A DNA stretch of 64,000 nt from Acholoe squamosa (Eukaryota; Annelida; Polychaeta; Phyllodocida; Polynoidae): contig OX439036.1 in NCBI GenBank assembly GCA_949317995.1, forward strand, positions 9,218,356 through 9,282,355, written 5' to 3'. The number at the start of each line of letters is the position of its first letter. The first letter of the stretch is position 1. Both the position numbers and the translations under genes were made by a program. A model generated the notes under the pieces. That model worked only from the letters and a program-made list of their open reading frames with translations, searched no databases and was not told the DNA's origin. Of the stretch, positions 11,963 to 24,300 are shown one piece after another.

Positions 11963-13066
11963 TACATGACATTAGTGGCTGGGGCAGAGTTTTAAGAGAG
12001 GATTGGGAGATTGAAAATAAGTGGGCCCTACTTGATACCTTTTCTCTTTTAACAAATTCATTCCCAAATGTTTGTGTTTGGTTTGAAAGATTATCCATGT
12101 TTGTGTTTTTGGGACCCTAAGTCTAAGAATACACAAGAATGCAGCATTTCCCCACTACATTTCAAAATTTTCTGGGGGCATGCCTCCACTGGACACTTTT
12201 TAAATGTAGAGGGGGAAAGCCCCCAATCAGCGATGGAGCATTGGGCCATGCTGTCCTTGCTTGGCCCAATATAAACCAACATTGGCCCAATACAAGCCGA
12301 CATTGGGCCAATGTATCCTTGCTACCTGGTTTACTTATAGCTGTAGATATCTTAATCATGAGAGCCCTCAGAATCCAACAGAATGCACCATTTTCTCCTC
12401 TTGATTTCAAAATTTTCTGGGGGCCCCCACAAGACATTTTCCTCTCCCTCCCACCCCAATACAATCGCTACACTGCCCGCTTGTGACATCATGTTGCTGT
12501 ACTTGAGACCCCCCACCCTGGATGTCAAAATCACGCCCCCCCCCCCTTTCTGAAAATCGGCCCCTGGACAATAACATGATGCAACACTCCCAGGCCAAGG
12601 GACGAGCCATTATTGCCATTTCCACTGGGGGGGGGGGGGGGGGGGCTTGGGGGCATTTTGCTAATATTTTAGCTTTGAGAAATAGGCAGAATGGTGGGGG
12701 GGGATGTCAAAACTAAATACAGTGATATGAGTACCGTAGTACCCTGCTTTAAAGGGGGCCCAGCACGGTGATTTTCAACATGGGTACCTGCCAAAAGAGC
12801 GTTCACATGTTTGGGGGACCCAGCGCAAAATTTGTAGCACTCTGATTGGTCAATAGGTGGTTACGTGACTTGCTAACGTGGGTACGCCTTAGCTGTGCTA
12901 GGCCCCCTTTAATACGCAGGGATTTATTTCTCTCAGGGAAAAGTTGGGCCGAGATCCCATTGGGAACCATGGACCCGAGTCTGGATGTTTATTCCAGCTA
13001 ATACATGTACTTTAAATTATTTTATAAACTGGGATATGTATTGGCCCCCTCTCACACCATTTTATT

Positions 13067-13275
13067 AGGGAGTGGTCGTTTTTTTGACACCAGGGGAGTT
13101 GGTGGGTTGGGGGGGCAAAAAAATTTCCCCTCTTGGGGGGGGGGACAAAAAAGTTGTTGCCCCATTTAAGAAAAAAAGCCTGCAAGCCACCAAAGAATAA
13201 AAGGGGGGAGTGGAAAACTTTTAGACCCCTTGAAGGGGGGGAAGGAAAATGGTGGTTAAAAAATGCCCACTCCCT
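13067..13275. mobile_element. MITE with AGGGAGTGGTC ends (copy in block B)
   Basis: Counterpart of 4973-5182, with ends AGGGAGTGGTCGTTTTTTTG and AAATGCCCACTCCCT. Carried along with the duplicated block. Confidence 0.7.
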
Positions 13276-13365
13276 TTATATAGTACAAAACACATACCGC
13301 AGAATCTGGTTCTCTCCTGGGCGACACTATCAGCATCACTGGACAAATGAGCTTCTCGTATAAGC

Positions 13366-13740
13366 AATTAGTCAATATATGTCAGTAATTACCGGTACTC
13401 ACTATTTGTCAGCAATTAGTCAATAAATGTCAGTAATTATTCACTATTTATCAGAAATTAGTCAATATATCTCAGTAATCACTTACTCTTTGTCAGCAAT
13501 TAGTCAGGATATGTCAGTACTTAGTCACTAGATATCAGAAATTAGTCAACACATGTCAGTATTTACATACAATTTGTCTGCAATTAGTCAATACATGTAA
13601 GTATTTACTCACAATTTGTCAGCAATCAGTCAATATGTCAGTACTTTGTCACAATCTTTCAGCAATTAGTCAAAATATGCCAGTAATTATGCACTATTTG
13701 TCAGCACTTAGTCAATATATGTCAGTAATTACTCGCGATA
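13366..13740. repeat. 42-bp satellite, locus 1
   Basis: About nine diverged copies of a 42-bp AT-rich unit alternating GTCAGTAATTACTCACTAT and TTGTCAGCAATTAGTCAATA. The same satellite forms a longer array at 33283-34462. Confidence 0.85.
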
Positions 13741-14165
13741 TATTACACTTTGAAATCTGTTAATAAACAGCAGGGGAATAGGCATTGATTCATTGGTGCA
13801 TCATGCCCAGATTGGCATGATGCATTCTATCTCTGAATCCTTCAGGAATATGGATCTAAAAGTTAAAAAAAATGGAATCTGCATGGTTGAAAACCTTGAA
13901 ATTAATATATTACATGTTGAAATATGTCTATAAACAGCCGAGAAATACTCATTGATTCATTTCTGCATCATGCCTTGAGTGGCATGATGTACTCTATCTC
14001 AGCAACCATCACGAATATGGGTCTATAAGGTGAAAAAATAGAATCAGTATGCTTGAAAACATTAAAATCGATATATTACACTTTGAAATCTGTCGACAGA
14101 CAGCTGAGAAATAGGCACTGATTCATTGGTGCATCATGCCCTGATTGGCAGAAGGGATAAGCATG
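13741..14165. repeat. About 167-bp tandem repeat, 2.5 copies
   Basis: TATTACACTTTGAAAT-type starts at 13741, 13908 and 14074 (periods 167 and 166). Each unit carries ATTGATTCATT.(G/C)TGCATCATGCC. It abuts the 42-bp satellite, and remnants of the unit lie inside the second 42-bp array (33490-33530 and 33885-33930). Confidence 0.75.
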
Positions 14166-15328
14166 TTTTCCCAATTACTAGCGGGCCACATCCAATTTGG
14201 ACAGCTTAGAGTGGTGGAGAGACAATTAGTAGACTATAACTGGCCGTAGGGAAATCTCTTCAGCCAGACCTTATTCATTAATGAGGATTACTGGGTTGGA
14301 AGGGCCACAGTTGAATGGGTTTTCTAGGTTCTATGGGTCTAAATGCATACTCCAGGTACACTTTTTGTACTTTTATGGAAAGGTTTCAATGTTTAATCTT
14401 CAAGAGGTCATCTGCCACTACAACAATATTGTACCTATCAGTTACTTTTTTTTAAAAGTATCTTAAACCTCCTTAAGCCTTAATAATAATTGCATCCTTT
14501 ACCTGTGTATCCATGACCTTTGCATCCCTGTGTTTTTGGGGTGGGGGAGTGAAAAAAAAAAATTGGCCCTATTTAGCAAAAAAAAAACAACCCTATGTAT
14601 TTCTACTGTAAAACCTCCATCTGGAGCCGACCTCCCTTAGAAGCTGACCCCCTAACTTGGGGAGCAGTGTTGCCAAAAGCCGTTTAGCCGGAATCTTGCC
14701 ATCTTTCGCAGGGCATTTCCCACTCACGGAGGCCATATGACTCGATTTTTTTAAAGTACCTTGGAAACTGAAGATTGTATACTATTCTATAGGATTAAAT
14801 CCCCCCCCCCCCTATAAGCTGCACCCGGTCTTACGGCCAATCCTACAGGCCGCACTATGATGTGGGTTCTGGTACTGTACAATACAGTAAAATGAGATAT
14901 AAGAGAATGTAGTTAAGTTCTCAGGAGTAGTCTTTGTTTTCCTGACAATTGAAGAGGAAACTACTGTGTGTTATAATCTTTTGGCACCTCCTTCTGCTTT
15001 GACGCAGGAAGAACTACGTCACATGCACATTTCAGTTCCTGTTATTACAATGTTGGACACAAGAAAAGAAATTTGTGTCTCTAAGTTTTTTTTAAGCGCG
15101 CAAAAAAAAACCCAGCAATACTGAACTCAGAACTCGTTAGGTACACTTCCAGTTTTAGATCTCTAGGATGGGTATATCCTTCTGGGTGTATAATTCTCCA
15201 AGGTATGTGTATGGGCAGTGTTTTTATCAATGGAAAGTGGAAAAAGGGAAATGTGTATCGTCATGCCCACACAGCCTCACACACAAATATCCACTCCCTG
15301 GTCTCACTCTCCTGTTTCACTACCGCAG
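14166..15328. other. No gene recognised; weak MITE traces
   Basis: Contains a CTGTAAAACCTCCATCTGGA start at about 14609 with later CCCTATAAGCTGCACCC (14811-14827), probably an old TATAAG-family copy. The rest is featureless to me. Confidence 0.4.
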
Positions 15329-15330
15329 TA

Positions 15331-15525
15331 CCGTAAATTCCCCAGAACCCAACTTATGCAGCTTTAAAGCCCTCCTATAGTCAGGGTGCGGCTTATACGA
15401 CGGGTTTTGACACCACAGAACAATACTAAACTGCCTATTTTCAAGCCCCAGATGTGACCTATAGCCTCCTCTCAAACCCAGAGTGCAGCTTATACGAGGC
15501 TGCGGCTATACAAGGGAATTTACGG
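15331..15525. mobile_element. 195-bp TA-flanked MITE, TATAAGCCGC subfamily
   Basis: Ends CCGTAAATTCCC and GGGAATTTACGG with TA on both sides. Internal GGGTGCGGCTTATACGA repeats. Related copies are at 16303-16526 and 20843-21063. Confidence 0.8.
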
Positions 15526-15774
15526 TACAGTAAATCCACACCCTCGTATAAGCTGCACCCTGAGTTTGTGGTAAGGTAAAACAAAAATTCAAAATGGTGT
15601 AACTTTTTCTAATGAATGGGATCTTTAAAATTCAAAAGGTTACGGGTTCCTAGGGGCAACCTGGACCCCCATCCCCTGCTCTGATGCTGAAACAATTGGG
15701 AAAATCATGGGTATGTGTCAGTTGTAACTACGGTACTACCCGCCACCCTCTGTCTACCCACCTAGGTCTGGTTA

Positions 15775-15887
15775 GGGAATAATGCACGGGACATGGCTGT
15801 GGGAGTGCTCTATAGTCCTTATAGGCCCCTCGATGTCTCAATACAGTCTAGAGTACTCCCACAGCCACGCCCCCGTGCATTATTCCC
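15775..15887. repeat. Foldback repeat, about 45-bp arms
   Basis: Left arm GGGAATAATGCACGGG then GGCTGTGGGAGTGCTCTA is mirrored by TAGAGTACTCCCACAGCC and CCCGTGCATTATTCCC. The spacer is about 30 bp. A related half, TAATGCACGGTCAATCAGCC, follows at 16004. Confidence 0.75.
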
Positions 15888-16302
15888 GTTATAACACAGA
15901 AAAATCACCCATCAGCCACCTGACAACACATGAATATCAATTGTGCAGTCTAAAGGTGAGATGAGGTTAATCTCCTTTCCCAGGAGTGCATAATCCATCT
16001 AGATAATGCACGGTCAATCAGCCAATCAGAATGCAGCATTCAGGATAATGCACTCTGACTTTGCTAAGCAGTGTTATAATGCACCATACAGCACTTACAA
16101 GGTTAAAGCATGTATTCTAGAAGGGGGTATGGCAAACTACACGACTGCCTGCCATTAATGTGAGGTCTGGCGCTGTATGCCTGTAATCGATTTACTTTGC
16201 CCAGCAGTGTTATAATACTAGTCAAGGCTTATATGAGAGAATTTATGGTAGGTTTGTCATGTAAAATGATGTGCGTAGAAAGGAGTTTGGACTTCAGTAT
16301 TA

Positions 16303-16526
16303 CCCGTAAATTCTCTCGTATAAGCCGCGGCTTCTACCAGATCCCAGATTAAAATTAGGCTTATAGGTTCAGCCCAATGTCAGGGTGTGGCTTATATGAG
16401 GGGTTTTGACACCATAAAACAGTACTAAACTACCCATTTTCAAGCTCCAGATGTGGCTGATAGCCTCCTCTCAAAGTCAAGGTGCGGCTTATACGAGGGG
16501 TGCGGCTTATACGAGGGAATTTACTG
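16303..16526. mobile_element. TA-flanked MITE, TATAAGCCGC subfamily
   Basis: Ends CCCGTAAATTCTCTCGTATA and ACGAGGGAATTTACTG with TA flanks. Internal copies of GTGCGGCTTATACGAGGG. Confidence 0.75.
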
Positions 16527-16529
16527 TAG

Positions 16530-17548
16530 TTAACCCCAGTTTCCTTTGTTCTAAGGTGTCACCATGGTTTAAGGTACATACAAACCGACCTTCCCCCCCC
16601 CCCCTTTTTTCTTTTAAGCTAATTTAGCTTAATTTGGGTCAAAATCGGCTTCTAAATTCTTCCTATAGTCTACCCCTGCCTTATAACCGACATTTTATTA
16701 CTATAGACTAAAGAGAAAGTAATTCAAATTAGGGCTTATAATATTCCATCAAAGTCTCCCCCCTGGCTTATGACTGAGGTCGGCTTATGACCGGTGTTTT
16801 ACGGGATATATCTGTGACCATGTCGTGCCATTGTCACATTAATCACGCACCAATGACAAATTACCTAATTAACAATACATTAACGGGGCACTTGTATTAA
16901 CCATTACTGGTATAATAACGTAAGTCAACCGCAGCAAGGCTCAGGGCCAAGTGTTAATCAGGTGCACAATCATTAATTGCTATAGTTGTCAGGCCACACT
17001 CAGAATTTTATTTTTTGCTTGACGACCACACTCAGAATTAAACTTTTGCTTGACGAAGATAGGGCATTCTATACGAAAATCTTTCCCCCTCACAGGCCAT
17101 TTTGTCCCGCAGATTTTATCATTCTGCTGGCCCGGATTGATCTTACAGAGATGCCACTTTTCCTATTCTTTTAGGAATTCCGAATTTTTGGCTTTCATTC
17201 CTGTAGGTATTTCCTATTGTAAATTGAGAAAATTAGGAGGATTTCCGAATTTTTGGGGATCAGTGAGTGGCATCCCTGATCTTAACAGGACCAAACATCT
17301 CAAAATTATCATTGTTAGTTAAGAAAACAAGAATTAACTCATTATTTTTCTTATTCAACTGTTTAAATCTTAAACAGTAATGTCTTTTATTTGAGGCTAT
17401 ACAAATCCTAATAATGATCCCATTTGCGAGCCATAAAAACCAAGATGTCACCCAAGTTCCGACCCTCAGGGATTGATAGACAAACTCCTGGAGGGTTGCA
17501 TAATGCTCCAATGAATTGCTGACAAGCACTCTCCCCAGCACGGTCACG
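16530..17548. other. No gene recognised; small repeats
   Basis: A GGCTTATGACCGGTGTTTTACGGG-like remnant near 16780 (old MITE end) and a two-copy 33-bp direct repeat CACACTCAGAATT..TTTTGCTTGACGA at 16996-17057. Confidence 0.45.
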
Positions 17549-17933
17549 CAGGTTCTCCCCACACTACAATGACACCGGCGGGCTGCCGGCGTAATTTCTA
17601 CTACCGCCGGTGTCAAATAACCCCAGAATCGCCGCCGGTGTCATTTTAGCTCTCTGTAGATGTTTGAATTTTGAAAATCCATCAATTAGAACCAAAGTTA
17701 TGCCCCTTTAAGCACTTTTCCTGGGTCAAAACATGTAATTTCTTGTGAAAAGGATGGGAAAATCTAATATGAATATCTTAACCACCATATATCACTATAA
17801 TCACGGACCTGAAACAGTCCGTGCTATAATGGGCATCAAACCCACTATTATTTTATCGAAAGTTTGCATAATGACTCGCACATCGTCTCGCTTGGTGTTT
17901 ACGGTGTGATTTTTGAATCTGCGGAGAACCCTG
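17549..17933. mobile_element. CAGGTTCTCC-ended element, relative of 5920-6234
   Basis: Left end CAGGTTCTCC (one G short), right end GGAGAACCCTG. Internal TGACACCGGCGGGCTGCCGG and GCCGCCGGTGTCATT motifs and GGTGTGATTTTTGAA next to the right end, as in the 5920 copy. No clear target duplication. Confidence 0.65.
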
Positions 17934-18641
17934 TTGGTGCAACATGACGACCAATGAGCATGATGCATTAATGCATCAGTGGATGCATTAATACATCAGC
18001 GGCCCCTAGCGGCTTAAAGATGGGAGTACAAATGTATACAGTAGGTCATGGGGAAGACAACAAAAAAATGACATTATGTACTTACCCTCTTGTTGAAGAC
18101 TGGTCTACATGTAGGACTGTACGCAGTATCAATAATCTACTTGGTATAACTACCCCAATGCGTGGGCACCAGGTATAATTACACTTACTCTGTAAATGTA
18201 TTTACCCAATAAACGGCTTCAAAAATAAGTTAGCAATGGTGCGTTAAAAAAAAAAAAAAAAAAAAAAATTCCAATTTCTATTAAGTTACGATAGGTACCT
18301 TAGGAAATTGCCTGCGTAGGATGCCAAGAATTAGGCCACATTGGCAACACTGCTGGTTTTGATTAAGGAGAAATCATATGGTTCAGATTTAATACTTAAA
18401 AAATACAAGAGTATGAAAGCTGCTGCTGATTTACTGCTCATCACCAACTTCAATTTGATAGGCTTGTACTCAGTATCAATATTCCACTCGTGTATATTAT
18501 GGTTTTGTTTGAGAGAACATATGGTTCCTGAGATTTAATACTTATAAAACCAAACTTATAAAAAGCTTCTGCTGATTTACAGCTCGTAACAAACTTAGTT
18601 GTAATAACAAACTTATATATCTTGCTTTTTTCATCTTGCAG

Positions 18642-18723
18642 GGCTATGAGTACAGTCGTGGAGGGAACCCGACCCGTGACTGCACCGAGAAATGTATTGC
18701 GTCACTGGAAAATGGAAAAGACT
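18642..18723 (+). CDS. CTH: CTH visible exon 1
   Basis: Acceptor TTGCAG ends at 18641 and donor GTAAGT starts at 18724. The exon enters in phase 0 and leaves in phase 1. It encodes [14 protein letters not shown] and then [12 protein letters not shown], the segment that gives the phosphate-binding Tyr and Arg to the neighbouring subunit's active site. It corresponds to human residues from about 58 on. Confidence 0.95.
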
Positions 18724-21257
18724 GTAAGTTGGCACCAAATAAAGTCCTAGATTTTGAACTCAGTAGGACGGGAGGGGAATGGGAACTCTGGCTCACCGAT
18801 ACTGTAAAACCCCACCCACATATATAAGCCACACCCTGATATCCAGAGAATGCTATAAGCCACACCCTGATATCCAGAGAATGCTATAAGCCACACCCTG
18901 ATATCCAGAGAATGCTATAAGCCACACCCTGATATCCAGAGAATGCTATAAGCCACGCCCTGATATCCAGAGAATGCTATAAGCCACACCCTGATATCCA
19001 GAGAATGCTATAAGCCGCACCCTGATATCCAGAGAATGCTATAAGCCGCACCCTGATATCCAGAGAATGCTATAAGCCGCACCCTGATATCCAGAGAATG
19101 CTATAAGCCGCACCCTGATATCCAGAGAATGCTATAAGCTGCACCCTGATATCCAGAGAATGCTATAAGCTGCACCCTGATATCCAGAGAATGCTATAAG
19201 CCGCACCCTGATATCCAGAGAAGGCTATAAGCCGCACCCTGATATCCAGAGAAGGCTATAAGCCGCACCCTGATATCCAGAGAATGCTATAAGCCGCACC
19301 CTGATATCCAGAGAATGCTATAAGCCGCACCCTGATATCCAGAGAATGCTATAAGCCGCACCCTAATATCCAGAGAATGCTATAAGCCGCACCTGAAGCC
19401 TGAAATGGTTGTCATTCCTTCCTATAGAGTCGAGGATGTGATTTCTACATATTTAGGATTTCCTACACTTTTAGCCCATAAAGATGACCCTCTTGATTTT
19501 GCCAGATACCATGACAATTTTATAGCCTTTATGAGGGGGGGGGGGTGATATCAAATACTGCAATATTACTAATCTAGATTCCTACATATTGGTCAAAATG
19601 AAATCAAAAGCCCTTGTATAAGCTGCACCTTGAGTTCAGAAGCATCCTATAAGCCAACCAAAGGTCTGGAATGACCTGTAAGTCGCGTCTTTTATACAGG
19701 GTTTTACAGTAGGTTGAAATGATAGGGAAGGGTAAACCAGAGAAGGATTTTTTCATCATCGTTTCATCAGAGCCAGCAAAATGCTTTTAATGCACTTTGC
19801 CTTTTCTGTTTGTATTTATTTACGCAAACATAGTGAGCAGTAAGCAGCCTCAAGACACCTGACCTATCGGAAAGCTTATACGAGAACTAGATGGTCGTTG
19901 CAGCAATGGAGGTTCCCAAAGTCAGGGTGCGCCTTATATGAGGGTATTTGGCACTATAGAGCAATACAATTTTCAAGCCCTAGGTGCGGCTCTTAGTACC
20001 GTAATCTCCCGCGTAGAAGACGCGCTGCGCGTATAGGACGCACCCCAAACTCAGCACATGCATTTTCGCGTATAAGACGCACCTCTTAGGTACCAATTTT
20101 GTAAATTCAGTACATTTCTATAGTAAAATTACCCCTCGTATAAGACGCACCCCCAATTTCAGTACATCCTATAAGACTCCCCAGCATTTTGTTTGGCGTA
20201 GAGGACGCGTCTTATACGCGGGAGATTACGGTATATCCACAAGCTCGGGGTGCGGTTTATACGAGGGTGCGGTTTATATGTGAGAACTTTGCTACCGTAA
20301 TCTCCCGCGTATACGACGCGTTGCGCGTATACGACGCACCCCCTTCTTGGTACAAGCATTTTCGCGTATAAGACGCACATTTCAAGGCTGAAATTTGTAA
20401 GATTAGTACATTTCTATAATAAAAGTACCCCTCGTATAAGACGCACCCCCAACTTGAGAATAAGCTTTAGACTCACAAGCATTTTGTTTGGCGTAGAGGA
20501 CGCGTCTTATACGCGAGAGATTACGGTAATTCCTGAAATGAACGAGTTCAGGGTCCCCACTTGTCAGCCCGTGCTCTGAAAGCACTTGTCAGTTAAAAGT
20601 CAGTAAAACCTTATTTTCCTTAAAGGTCAGTTAAAATGATATTTTTTGACATGAGACCCACAAATCATCCAATTTTAAGTCAGTTTAAAGTCGATAAATA
20701 TCAGATCGAAGTCAGTTAAAACCTTGGCCCATAAATAGTGGGAACCCTGCAAGTTTCATGGCTGAGCGCAGACAGCACCCCGTGTTATTACTATACCGTA
20801 CTGTGGGTTCACTTTGTCAGGCTGTGGGGCACATATGGGCTACCGTAAATTCTCCTGTGTGAGCCCCGGCTTACACAGGAACCAAATCAAATGTGCGGCT
20901 TATAGAATGTGTGTCAAGTCAGGGCGCGGCTTATAAGGGGCATTTAACCATATAGAACAGTGTATAAGCTTCACCTTTCAAGCCTTTGGTGTGGCTTATA
21001 GCTTCTTCCAAAATGGGGGGTGTGGCTTACACGAGGGTGCAGTTTACACCAGAGAATTAACGGTAATAGTGTACACAGTGTAAAAGATGTGATCAATATC
21101 TGTCAATAAACTGACCAGTTTGTTAACCGTTTTTAGACAAAATGACAAAGGGTCATATTGATATAATCCTGGTAATTCTATAGTAATGTACCGGTATGGG
21201 CATGACAGTAAATTGGTTAACTCGTACTGAGCTTCCAGTAAATCACAGGGAAGCCAG

Positions 21258-21332
<75 letters not shown>

Positions 21333-24300
21333 CAGAGAGAGAGAGATACAGAGAGAGATACAGAGAGAGAGATACAGAGAGAGAGAGAAATACAGAGAGA
21401 TAGAGAGATACAGAGAGAGAGAGAGATAGAGAGAGAGATACAGAGAGAGAGAAATACAGAGAGATAGAGAGATACAGAGAGAGAGAGAGATAGAGAGAGA
21501 GAGATACAGAGAGATAGAGAGATACAGAGAGAGAGAGATAGAGAGATACAGAGAGAGAGAGATACAGAGAGAGATAGAGAGATACAGAGAGAGAGATACA
21601 GAGAGATAGAGAGATACAGAGAGAGAGACAGATACAGAGAGAGAGAGAGAGATACAGAGAGATAGAGAGATACAGAGAGAGAGAGATACAGAGAGAGATA
21701 CAGAGAGAGAGATACAGAGAGAGAGAGATACAGAGAGAGAGATACAGAGAGATAGAGAGATACAGAGAGAGAGAGATACAGAGAGAGAGATAGAGAGATA
21801 CAGAGAGAGAGAGAGAGATACAGAGAGAGAGATAGAGAGATACAGAGAGAGAGAGATACAGAGAGATAGAGAGATACAGATGATACAGAGAGAGACAGAT
21901 ACAGAGAGAGAGATACGGAGAGATAGAGAGATACAGAGAGAGAGAGATACAGAGAGAGAGACAGATAGAGAGATACAGAGAGAGAGACAGATAGAGAGAT
22001 ACAGAGAGATAGAGAGATACAGAGAGATACAGAGAGAGAGACAGATACAGAGAGAGAGAGATACAGAGAGAGAGAGATACAGAGAGAGAGAGAGAGATAC
22101 AGAGAGAGAGATACAGAGAGATACAGATACAGAGAGAGAGACAGAGACAGAGAAAGACAGAGAGCGAGAGAGAGAGAGAGATTTTTGAAAATAAGTTCAT
22201 GAATACCGACCTACCTCGCTCAATATGCCCCCTGTGAATGTAAAGCAATAAGGGGCTCTTGATTCTGAGCACTTGAGCATTATGTGTATAAGCCAAACGT
22301 CATATGTGCTGTCTATACTCTTCATACAGGCCTGTTGTACTCGTCTGGACTGGGCGCCACCCTCAGTATTACACAGGTCCTCAACGCCGGCGAACACATC
22401 GTAGCCATGAACGACTTGTACGGAGGTAGGTACTTAAGACAAGGTCAATAGAATAAATCACCCATGAAAGCATTTGTATAGATCTAATGAAATAAAGATT
22501 TGTTATTTTATAGTTCATTTGGAGCTGGAGGTATTCTAAGACATTTAGAATGAAAATACACTACCTTGTCTTCAGGATTTTCAAACTAATTTTCAGTTTT
22601 CCGGAAAATGACTGGTTTCGCCCTGGGGATATTGCATCTCAGCTTTTTTCTTGTTCATTGATTTCATGTCCATGTTACTAAAACTCTCATTCTGCCTTCT
22701 GTTAATCAGGAACCAACCGTTACTTCCGTAAGATTGCTGCCCGGTTTAACGTAGAGACGTCGTTCATAGATGCGACTGTAGCAGAGAACGTTAAGAACGC
22801 CATCAAACCCAACACAAGGGTAGGTACCATCAGGATATTGTGCTGTAGGTCATTAAAGTGACAAGAGACATGATGGAAACTTCTAAATTTCAAAATTCTA
22901 AATGGAAATTTAAAATTTGTTCGAGAAGCAACAAAAAATAAATAAATGAATAAAAATAAACCGAGTAGAGATAGTTGATAACCTGAGACAAGACAAGAAT
23001 CAATATTAAAATGGCATAAAGGTTCTAGATGGATATTAAATCTCTTAGCTGAGATATATTACTATGTAATGCTGACTGGTCCTCATCTACTACACCATAT
23101 ATATTAATCTACAAGGCATACAGAAGAGAGTCTCACACGTTTTCCCTGTTTTGTTTTTAGATGGTATGGATTGAGACACCCACCAACCCGACTCTGCGAG
23201 TCGTCGACATTAAGGCCGTATGTGACATCGCACATCAACACCCCAACATCTTTGTTGTTGTTGACAACACCTTCGCCACACCGTACTTCCAGGTAAGCAG
23301 GTGGTCTTAACCCTTTAAGGGCTGGTGATGCATTAATGCATCATGGTCGTCATGATGCACCAATGAAGTGCTGGCGAGACTTCATTGGAGTATCATACCC
23401 ACCCTCCGGGAGTATATGTATCAACCCTGTAGGGTCGGCATGATGCACCAATCGAGTGCCGGTTAATGTACGCACTAGTTCTACATTGGTGCATCATAGC
23501 ATTCCATCAGAACTGTGTATATGAACTTCCTATTGTTGGCATGATGAAAGAATATACTGAAAGAGTGCCCTGGTGCGTTGCTTGTCGGGAATGCTGGGCT
23601 CATGCTATTCAGGGATATATTTATAATGAATTTGATTTCTACCACCATGTTTTAGTTTAGCGAAGAATATAACGGATCTAATTTTACAACCATGTTATTG
23701 TTTCAGAGGCCACTTGACCTTGGAGCTGACCTTGTACTTCACTCAATCACCAAATACATGAACGGTAAGATTTATATACACTTTGATAACAGAGATGTCA
23801 GACCTTCAGAGGTCCGTCTATTTTCAGATGTTCAAACTTTCCCAAAAGTCAGACATCTCAGAGGCTACTTCCATCCTGTGGTCATAATGTAGATAGAGGG
23901 AATTACATTAATCATAGATACCCTTACAACATACCCTTTCTACTTCTATGGAGCATAAGGCTGAGCATAGTCCAGGCTTCAGCAGGTGAAATTAAGCATG
24001 CCTTGTGCTGCCCTCTATCCTTTTCTAGACAAACCACCTTTCCGAGATCAGAGGATCTCTGAAATCTCATTTCAGAGGATATGAATCTAAGCTGACTTCT
24101 GATTGGCTGAAATTCAAATGCAGTCTTTTAATTGTTTTGCTATCACCAACCAATCTAGAGATGGGTTTAAAGGTTTTTAATGAGGGGAACAGGTTGAAAT
24201 GAAGATGAGATGGGTGCTTTCAGTATAATAAATTGAGGGAAATGGGTGCTTTGCTAACACCCAAAAATTTCAGAGGTTGAGCCCATACCCAACTGAGATC

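Larger units (their letters stand above)
7866..13366. repeat. Dispersed block, copy B, in three pieces
   Basis: Matches to copy A at 7866-8098, 9087-9971 and 11963-13366, same order and strand. Extra DNA sits at 8099-9086 (0.99 kb, nothing recognised) and 9972-11962 (1.99 kb). Copy B lacks about 45 bp present in copy A near 4082-4128 and is cut by a 42-bp satellite at 13366. Confidence 0.78.

Noticed and set aside
18823-19392. Possible CRISPR-like array of 31-bp repeats
   Set aside because: Units abut with no spacers, lie in a eukaryotic intron and match the surrounding MITE motif.
21217-22296. 359-codon minus-strand open frame rich in Leu, Ser, Cys and Ile
   Set aside because: It is the translation of the GA-rich microsatellite; no start context or non-repeat protein segment.
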